Assembly (NCBI GenBank): GCA_020852955.1
Contig: JADYZW010000044.1
Location: forward strand, 62,001-126,000
DNA: 64,000 bases
Direction: 5' to 3'
DNA from: Deltaproteobacteria bacterium
Lineage (GTDB): Bacteria; Desulfobacterota; Binatia; UTPRO1
In this document: positions 58,530 to 64,000 of the stretch, piece by piece
Numbering within the stretch: the stretch's first letter is position 1
Layout of the letters: every line of letters starts with the position of its first letter
The notes under the pieces: generated by a model
The model's database searches: none
What the model saw: the letters and a program-made list of their open reading frames with translations, nothing else
Told to the model about the DNA's origin: nothing
Translations under genes and position numbers: made by a program

Positions 58530-59384
58530 GTGCTCACCCCGCTGCGCATCGCGGCCTCCTCGAGCGTCGACATCGTGAAGGCTCTCGGGCGCCTGCCCGG
58601 CGCCGGCAGGAAGGGCAAGAAACGGGTGAAGAAGGCCTTCAACGGCGTCTACGCGCGCTGCGAGGATGCGGGACTCCTCCCGCGCCTCCCCGACTACCTC
58701 GAGGACTACGCGCGGGAGTACCCGGAGCTGCTCGCCCTCGAAGGGGCCTACGCCGACATCCGCGGCGAGTGCGAGCGCTTGCTCGCGTTCCGCGCGCGCA
58801 TCACCGACATGTCGAAGCTCGGCGGGCAGTACACCGAACGCGGCATCCACACCATCCGGTGGAAGGCGTTCATGCTGAAGTCCGGCACCTTCATCGAGGA
58901 GAACTGCGCGCTCGCGCCGAGGACGGCCGCGGTGCTCCGCCCGCTCGGCGACGTCTACAACGCGTTCTTCTCGATCCTCGAGCCGCACCAGTACGTGACC
59001 CCGCACTGGGGGTACTACAAGGGCTTCGTCCGCTATCACCTCGGCGTCGTGATTCCGAACGACAATGCCGACCGCAAGTGCTGGCTGCGCGTCAATGTCG
59101 ACCCGGCGGACAACGCGCTCCGCGACAAGTCCCTGATCGAGCGCACGCGGAAGTTCCACTGGCGGAACGGCCGCGGCGTGATCTTCGACGACACCAACCT
59201 CCACGACGCCGCCAACGAGAGCGACGAGGTGCGGGTCGTGCTCTGGCTCGACGTCGCGCGGAGACTGCCGCGCGCCCTCGACCTCTACAACCGCGCGCTC
59301 CTGAAGGCGGTGTACTACGAGCCGTCGGTGCGGAAGTTCCGCGAGAACGCGATCGTGCGGCTGCCGGACACGGCGCGCGCGTAG
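58530..59384 (+). CDS. Aspartyl/asparaginyl beta-hydroxylase family (LpxO-like) dioxygenase
   Basis: A 284-residue 2-oxoglutarate/Fe(II) dioxygenase. NAFFSILEPHQYVTPHWGYY then KGFVRYHLGVVIPND contains the first iron His and the segment shared with LpxO; WRNGRGVIFDDTNLHDAANE and SDEVRVVLWLDVARRLP hold the distal His and the 2-oxoglutarate Arg. LpxO hydroxylates the secondary acyl chain of lipid A and OlsC-type relatives act on ornithine lipids, so a fatty-acyl target is likelier than a protein. Starts with GTG. Next to a lipid-type ABC exporter. Confidence 0.85.
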   Translation: MLTPLRIAASSSVDIVKALGRLPGAGRKGKKRVKKAFNGVYARCEDAGLLPRLPDYLEDYAREYPELLALEGAYADIRGECERLLAFRARITDMSKLGGQYTERGIHTIRWKAFMLKSGTFIEENCALAPRTAAVLRPLGDVYNAFFSILEPHQYVTPHWGYYKGFVRYHLGVVIPNDNADRKCWLRVNVDPADNALRDKSLIERTRKFHWRNGRGVIFDDTNLHDAANESDEVRVVLWLDVARRLPRALDLYNRALLKAVYYEPSVRKFRENAIVRLPDTARA

Positions 59385-59462
59385 CTCTGCGCCGCGTCCC
59401 TTCGCCGTCATTCCGGAGCCTTCGCATTCCCCGCCGGGGCGCGGGGGCGCCGCGGGCGGCCT

Positions 59463-61196
59463 TCAGCCGCGCGCGGCGTCGCGCCGTCCGGCGAGTGCGC
59501 CACGCACGAGGACGATGCGCCCATCGTCGACGCGATAGACGAGGTCGGCGACGTCGATCAGGTGGCCGTGGTGGCAGATCGCGACCAGGGTCACCGCGCC
59601 GCGCAGCGCGCGCAGCGTCGCGCAGATCTCGCGCTCGGTCGCCGGGTCGAGCGCCGTCGTCGCTTCGTCCAGCACGAGAAGCGTCGGCTTCCGCACGAGC
59701 GCGCGGGCGAGCGCGAGCCGCTGCCGCTGCCCTCCGGAGAGCCGGAGCCCTCGCTCTCCGACGATCGTGTCGACGCCGTCCGGCAACGCCGCGACGAACT
59801 CGCTCGCCCCCGCGGCGCAGAGCGCCTCGTGCACGTCGGCGGGCGGCACCGACGGATCGCCGAGCGTCACGTTCTGCGCGACGCTTTGGTGCAGCATGAG
59901 TGTCTCCTGCGGAACGTAGCCGATCTGCGTGCGCCAGTCGTGCGCCGCGATCTCGCGCAACGGTACGTCGTCGACCCGCACCTCGCCCGCCTGCGGCTGC
60001 AACAGCCCGACGATCAGGTCGACGAGCGTCGTCTTGCCGGACCCGGACGGACCCGTGACGACCGTGAGCGACCCGGCGGGAATCACCATGTCCGCGCCGC
60101 GCAGGACCGGCGCCGCGTCGTGCGCGAAGGAGACCTGCTCGATGCGGATCTCGCGCGTGAAGCGCGCCGGATGCGTTCCCGTCCCCACCTCGACCGCGCC
60201 GCGCGCCTCGCGGATCAGGTCCTCGACCGCCCAGTACGCGCTCTCCTTCACGGCGAGACGTTGCATGCTCTTCTGCACCTTGCCGAGATCGCCGACGATG
60301 CGGGCGCAGAGAAACACCAGGATCACCACGTCGGCAAACGGCATCGCCAGCATCCCGAGCCCGACGTAGAGCGCGACCGCCAGGAAGACCATGATGAGCG
60401 GATCCTGGAACGCTTCGAGGTAGGCGCGCGCCATGACCTCGCGCTCGAGCGAGTGGTTGAGGCGCCGCGTCTCCCCCTCCAGCACGGGCGCGATCAGCGG
60501 CTCGCGCGCCATCGCCTTAAGCGGCTTCACCGCCTGCAGCGTGTCCGTGAGGCGGGCCAGCAGCTGGCGGATGCGCACGGTCTGACGCCGCCCGGATTTC
60601 CGCGATGCCCGCACCAGGCGGTTCAAGAGCGCGGTGATGACGGACCCGACGACGAGCGCCCCGAGCGTCGCCCGCCACGACACGAGGCAGGAGATGGCGG
60701 CGAAGACGAGGCACTGGGCGAGCAGCGCCCAGACCGTCGTCGCGTGCAGGTACGCGTCGGCAGCCGCCTGCGCCTCCATCGCGACCGAGTTGGCGATCGC
60801 GCCGACCGACTTGTGCACGAAGTAGGCCCAGCGCGTCCGCAGGAGCGCCTCGATGAGCTGCAGGCGCAGCGTGGTAGCGACGTGCGCGACCGCGTAGCCG
60901 ACCTGCCGGTTCGCGAGCAGCACGAGGCCGGCCTTGAGCGCGATGCCGGCGAACACGATGGCGAAGAGCGTCGTCGTGGTCGGCGCGAGGCCGACGGCGG
61001 CGAGCGCCGTGTCGAGTCCGCGTTCGAGCGCGGTACTGCTCGCGGCGGCGCTCGCCGGGGCGCGGGTCGCGACGCGGATCACCGGCAGCAGGCTCGAGAT
61101 CCCGACGCCCTCGGCGAGTCCCGCGCACACCAGGCAGATCAGGGTGAGAAGCGTCCGCTGCGGATACCGGCGAACGATCAGCAGCAACAGCTTCAT
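59463..61196 (-). CDS. ABC exporter, fused permease-ATPase (MsbA/PglK type)
   Basis: A 577-residue half-transporter. Six membrane helices lie in ~1-310 (LLTLICLVCAGLAEGVGISS, VFAGIALKAGLVLLANR, ALVVGSVITALLNRLV). The ATPase has Walker A GPSGSGKTTLVDLIVG, Q-loop IGYVPQETLMLHQSVAQNV, signature LRLSGGQRQRLALARALV and Walker B LLVLDEATTALDP, with His in VAICHHGHLID. Length and sequence fit lipid or lipid-oligosaccharide flippases. Divergent from the acyltransferase gene by about 100 bases. Confidence 0.9.
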   Translation of the reverse strand: MKLLLLIVRRYPQRTLLTLICLVCAGLAEGVGISSLLPVIRVATRAPASAAASSTALERGLDTALAAVGLAPTTTTLFAIVFAGIALKAGLVLLANRQVGYAVAHVATTLRLQLIEALLRTRWAYFVHKSVGAIANSVAMEAQAAADAYLHATTVWALLAQCLVFAAISCLVSWRATLGALVVGSVITALLNRLVRASRKSGRRQTVRIRQLLARLTDTLQAVKPLKAMAREPLIAPVLEGETRRLNHSLEREVMARAYLEAFQDPLIMVFLAVALYVGLGMLAMPFADVVILVFLCARIVGDLGKVQKSMQRLAVKESAYWAVEDLIREARGAVEVGTGTHPARFTREIRIEQVSFAHDAAPVLRGADMVIPAGSLTVVTGPSGSGKTTLVDLIVGLLQPQAGEVRVDDVPLREIAAHDWRTQIGYVPQETLMLHQSVAQNVTLGDPSVPPADVHEALCAAGASEFVAALPDGVDTIVGERGLRLSGGQRQRLALARALVRKPTLLVLDEATTALDPATEREICATLRALRGAVTLVAICHHGHLIDVADLVYRVDDGRIVLVRGALAGRRDAARG

Positions 61197-61294
61197 CCGG
61201 AGCCGCTTGTATCAAGGGTCGGGGCGCAGTGGTAACCGCGTTCTGCGCGCTCTTGCTTGACCCTTCGCGGGGCGTGCCATATGCCGCTCGTCGC

Positions 61295-62503
61295 GTGAAA
61301 CACGGTACGAGGGCGGCGGGACCGATCCCGGAGGCGGTCGGAGGGCGGACGCGCGGAGAGCGGGCGCCGGCGCCCGTCGAGGTCCGGCCGGTCCGATCGC
61401 GCGCCGAGCGCCGCGATTTCGTGGAGTTCCCGTACGCCGTCTACGCCGCGGATCCCGCCTGGGTGCCGCCGCTCCGCAGCGAGCAACGCCACAATTTCTC
61501 GCCGAAGAGCGCGTTCTTCCAGCACGCGCAGGTGCAGACCTTCGTCGCGTATCGCGACGGTCGGCCGGTCGGCCGGATCGCCGCGCAGGTCGACGCGCTC
61601 CGCATCGAGCGCTACGGGGACGCGACCGGCCACTTCGGCGCGCTCGAGGCGATCGACGATCAGCCCGTGTTCGACGCGCTCCTCGGCGCCGCCGAGGAGT
61701 GGCTGCGCGCGCAGGGCATGCGGCGCGTCCTCGGCCCGTTCAATCTCTCGATCAACGGCGACATCGGCATCCTGATCGACGGCTTCGAGCACCCGCCGGT
61801 CTTCCTGACCGGCCACGGGCGTCCCTACTACGACGCGCGCGTGCAGCGGCTCGGCTACCACAAGGCCAAGGACGTGGTGGCGTACACGCTCGAGGCCAGC
61901 AGCGCGCCGCCGCGCACGATGGTCGAGGCCGCGCGGCGCGCGCGCGAGGACGCCCGGGTGACGATCCGCCCGGTCGACAAGTCGCGTCTCGGCGCCGAGG
62001 CGGCCGTGATCAGCGAGATCTTCTGCGACGCGTGGGAGCGCAACTGGAGCTTCGTGCCGTTCACCGAAGCCGAGTTCGCTGAGCTGGCGAGCGCCCTCAA
62101 ATACCTCGTTCCGCGCGACTTCGTGCAATTCGCGGAGGTCGACGGCGAGCCCGCGGCCATGCTCGTCATCGTGCCGAATCTGAACGAGCTCATCGGCGAC
62201 CTCGACGGACGCCTCCTGCCCTTCGGCTGGGCCAAGCTCCTCTGGCGCTGGCGCACCCGGCCCACCCGGTCCGCACGGGTCGCCCTCATGGGCGTCCGTC
62301 AGAAGTTCCAGGCCAGCTCGCTCGCGATGGCGCTCGTCTTCGGCCTGATCGAAGCGGTGCGGGTATCACCGGCCGTACGCGACATGCAGCACCTGGAGAT
62401 GGGCTGGGTGCTGGAGGACAACTTCCCGCTGCTCCGCGTGATGCGCCTCCTCGGCGGCCGCCAGTACAAGACCTACCGCGTCTACGAGAAGCCGCTCCCC
62501 TGA
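61295..62503 (+). CDS. GNAT-superfamily acyltransferase, bacterial ceramide synthase (bCerS)-like family
   Basis: A ~402-residue protein. RRDFVEFPYAVYAADPAWVP, SAFFQHAQVQTFVAYRDGRP then VGRIAAQVD, GHFGALEAIDD, RRVLGPFNLSINGDIGILID and ARVQRLGYHKAKDVVAYTLE are hallmarks of a large GNAT family; Caulobacter bCerS, which N-acylates sphinganine-type amines, is a GNAT member of this kind by my recollection. The second half is a further GNAT-like domain (TRSARVALMGVRQKFQASSL). Ceramide synthesis is inferred mainly from the DES1-like desaturase next door. Start is probably GTG 61295; a longer frame reaches 61229. Confidence 0.7.
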   Translation: MKHGTRAAGPIPEAVGGRTRGERAPAPVEVRPVRSRAERRDFVEFPYAVYAADPAWVPPLRSEQRHNFSPKSAFFQHAQVQTFVAYRDGRPVGRIAAQVDALRIERYGDATGHFGALEAIDDQPVFDALLGAAEEWLRAQGMRRVLGPFNLSINGDIGILIDGFEHPPVFLTGHGRPYYDARVQRLGYHKAKDVVAYTLEASSAPPRTMVEAARRAREDARVTIRPVDKSRLGAEAAVISEIFCDAWERNWSFVPFTEAEFAELASALKYLVPRDFVQFAEVDGEPAAMLVIVPNLNELIGDLDGRLLPFGWAKLLWRWRTRPTRSARVALMGVRQKFQASSLAMALVFGLIEAVRVSPAVRDMQHLEMGWVLEDNFPLLRVMRLLGGRQYKTYRVYEKPLP

Positions 62504-62532
62504 ACACGCCGCCGACCCCGTTCACCGCCCTC

Positions 62533-63285
62533 GTGATGGCGGGTAGCCGCGACGGCGCCGACCCGCTCGCGAGCGCGACCGGGGTCGCGCACAAAGCCCT
62601 CGCGCCCGTCGAGGGGATCCCGATGCTGGATCGCGTGCTCGCGACGCTGCGCGCGAGCCGCTGGATCGGGCGCGTCGTGGTGTGCGGGCTCGATCCGGCG
62701 CTCGCCGCACACGGCGGCGGCGGGGCGGCCGTGGAGATCGTCCGCGGCGAGCGGACGCCGAGCGCCAGCGCCGCCCTCGCGATCGAGCAACTCGGCCTCG
62801 CACCACCGGTCCTGATCACGACGGCCGACCATCCCCTCCTGTCCACAGCGACCCTCGACGCCTTCTGCGAACGCGCGATCGCGATCAATGCCGACGCCAC
62901 CTTCGGGCTCGTACCCATCGGCCTCGTACACGCGGCGTTCCCCGGCATCCGCCGCACGGCGTTCCGCTTCCGCGACGGCGGATTCTGCGGGTGCAACCTC
63001 TATGGCCTCCTCACGAAGAAGGGCTATGCGGCTCTCCGCGAGTGGACCCGGGTCGAAGGCGAGCGCAAGCGTCCGTGGCGCATGCTGCGCATCCTCGGCT
63101 ACGGCACGCTCCTCCGGTTCGCGCTGGGGCGGCTCTCCCTGGCCGACCTCACCGGGGCGGTGTTCGCCCGGACCGGACTCTCGGTGCGGCCGGTCCTACT
63201 GACCGACCCCGCGGCGGGTTTCGACATCGACACCCCCGAACAACGCCTCGCCGCCGAAGCGTTCCTGCGATCGAAGGCGGGCTGA
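62533..63285 (+). CDS. Nucleotidyltransferase (MobA-like NTP transferase)
   Basis: A ~250-residue Rossmann nucleotidyltransferase. VMAGSRDGADPLASATGVAH then KALAPVEGIPMLDRVLATLR replaces the MobA GGxSxRxGxDK signature in relaxed form; LITTADHPLLSTATLD carries the metal-binding Asp. GFCGCNLYGLLTKKGYAALR and DPAAGFDIDTPEQRLAAEAF complete the fold. The first beta strand (FTALVMAG) begins upstream of any ATG/GTG, so translation may start at CTG 62500, which overlaps the acyltransferase stop. It could activate a lipid headgroup precursor. Convergent with the desaturase. Confidence 0.72.
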   Translation: MMAGSRDGADPLASATGVAHKALAPVEGIPMLDRVLATLRASRWIGRVVVCGLDPALAAHGGGGAAVEIVRGERTPSASAALAIEQLGLAPPVLITTADHPLLSTATLDAFCERAIAINADATFGLVPIGLVHAAFPGIRRTAFRFRDGGFCGCNLYGLLTKKGYAALREWTRVEGERKRPWRMLRILGYGTLLRFALGRLSLADLTGAVFARTGLSVRPVLLTDPAAGFDIDTPEQRLAAEAFLRSKAG

Positions 63286-63304
63286 CAGGCGCGCGCGTCC
63301 GGCG

Positions 63305-64000
63305 CTACACCGCTGAGCGCAGCACCTCGGGCTCGGACGGGGTCGCCGCGTCGCTGCCGCGCTCGCGCGTGATGCGGGCGAAGAGATCGAGCTCCGGGTC
63401 GAAGATCCACCGCAGCAGGACACGGGTCAGCGATCGGTGCGCGTACAGCGGCTCGTAGAACTCGGGCGCGAGCTTCTTCAGCTTCGGCAGGTGCACCCAC
63501 GGCACCCGCGCCAGATCGTGGTGCTCGTTGTGGTAGCCGATGTTGAAGGACACCAGGTTCAGGATCCCGTAGTACGAATACGTCTCCTGGCCCGGCACCA
63601 CGGTGTAGTGCTCCTGGATCCAGCGGGCGCCGAGCGGATGGAGCCCGATGCCGACGAACGTCGAAAGCAATACGTAGGCGAGCCCCGCGGCACCGCACCA
63701 TTGCCAGATCAGGTAATCGGTCGCGGCCACCAGCGCGACGTTCACGAAGAGCCACGGATCGGCCAACCGGCCACGGATGCGCAGCGGCCGGATGACCTCG
63801 ATCCCGGCGAAGACGAGGAGCCAGAGAGCCTTCCGCAGCGGCGAGTTGCCGACCAGGCGGGCCTCCCAGCGATAGGCGAGGTCGGCGTCGTAGTCGTACT
63901 CGTCGAGGCGCCAGTGGTGCAGGTTATGGTAGGTCCGGAACGACATCGCGCTCGGAAACCCCTGCCCGACGTTGCAGAGCAGACCCATCAGCCGGTTCGC
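63305..64000 (-). CDS. DES1-type sphingolipid delta4-desaturase-like fatty acid desaturase, 5' partial
   Basis: The C-terminal ~231 residues of a membrane di-iron desaturase; the N-terminus lies beyond the window. His boxes HNLHH and HNEHH are visible. Similarity to animal DES1 (dihydroceramide desaturase) is striking by eye: GLHPLGARWIQEHY, GQETYSYYGILNLVSFNIGY then HNEHHDLARVPW, LKKLAPEFYEPL and a C-terminal DLFARITRE. Membrane helices ALWLLVFAGIEVIRP and LAYVLLSTFVGIGL lie between. It should insert a delta4 double bond, or C4 hydroxyl, into a ceramide base. Ends 19 bases from the convergent nucleotidyltransferase. Confidence 0.86.
   Translation of the reverse strand, partial: ANRLMGLLCNVGQGFPSAMSFRTYHNLHHWRLDEYDYDADLAYRWEARLVGNSPLRKALWLLVFAGIEVIRPLRIRGRLADPWLFVNVALVAATDYLIWQWCGAAGLAYVLLSTFVGIGLHPLGARWIQEHYTVVPGQETYSYYGILNLVSFNIGYHNEHHDLARVPWVHLPKLKKLAPEFYEPLYAHRSLTRVLLRWIFDPELDLFARITRERGSDAATPSEPEVLRSAV

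Noticed and set aside
61197-61294. A strong promoter between the ABC exporter and the acyltransferase
   Set aside because: No clear -35/-10 pair or dyad could be placed; the ~100-base gap must hold promoters but I cannot locate them.
1-64000. tRNA, rRNA, CRISPR, riboswitch, integrase or insertion sequence
   Set aside because: I scanned the intergenic regions by eye and found no cloverleaf, direct-repeat array, transposase motif or conserved riboswitch core; a covariance-model search would be decisive.

Overview
The window is uniformly GC-rich (by eye near 70%) and carries about 63 protein genes packed on both strands, many joined by ATGA or GTGA stop/start overlaps. An MCE/Mla lipid-transport operon, a DUF481 outer-membrane barrel, an LpxO-like acyl hydroxylase and lipoboxes indicate a Gram-negative cell. 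MeaB, crotonase and malyl-CoA lyase genes, Cys-rich secreted proteins with Pro/Thr linkers, and a DprE1/DprE2 pair would suit a myxobacterium-like or Binatota-like environmental lineage; this placement is inference, as no rRNA or ribosomal protein gene is present. I saw no tRNA, rRNA, CRISPR array, prophage or insertion sequence.

1-14 kb: a 5'-truncated crotonase, a GT39-type glycosyltransferase overlapping MeaB, envelope proteins (TPR protein, DUF481 barrel, large beta-helix protein), a sigma factor coupled to a zinc-finger anti-sigma-like protein, DUF488, iron superoxide dismutase, PTS enzyme I, a cupin and a GreA/Rnk-like factor. 14-25.5 kb: the MCE operon (STAS-MlaE, MlaF, MlaD, lipoprotein), secreted proteins of unknown function, a nitronate monooxygenase-like enzyme, two methyltransferases, a fumarylacetoacetase-family enzyme and a fatty acid hydroxylase-like protein. 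25.5-41 kb: a PAS histidine kinase, a malyl-CoA lyase, then a four-gene operon of DprE1, DprE2, a GT-C-like membrane protein and a membrane-protein/methyltransferase fusion, followed by a proteasome-like Ntn hydrolase, redox, MOSC, ICMT, BI-1 and YhcB-like genes, a nucleotide-sugar dehydrogenase and a decayed FAD monooxygenase.

41-53.5 kb: a receiver-PilB/GspE fusion ATPase, an HDOD protein and a pilin with a Gly-rich repeat tail, two sensor kinases, a short-chain dehydrogenase, a SucD-like ligase subunit with a mini-ferredoxin, and a copper nitrite reductase with an FNR-type box in its promoter region. 53.5-64 kb: a [2Fe-2S] ferredoxin, a possible glycosyltransferase, Nudix and retropepsin-like proteins, an ELM1-like protein coupled to a methyltransferase, an LpxO-like hydroxylase, an ABC exporter, a GNAT acyltransferase of the broad family that includes bacterial ceramide synthase, a nucleotidyltransferase, and a truncated desaturase that closely resembles the eukaryotic dihydroceramide delta4-desaturase DES1.

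The strongest theme is lipid and envelope chemistry. The right edge (58.5-64 kb) looks like a bacterial sphingolipid synthesis/modification locus with a eukaryote-like delta4-desaturation step. The 28-33.4 kb operon looks like a polyprenyl-phospho-arabinose type pathway outside Actinobacteria. Intergenic regions repeatedly hold perfect GC-rich hairpins just after stop codons, mostly without T tracts.
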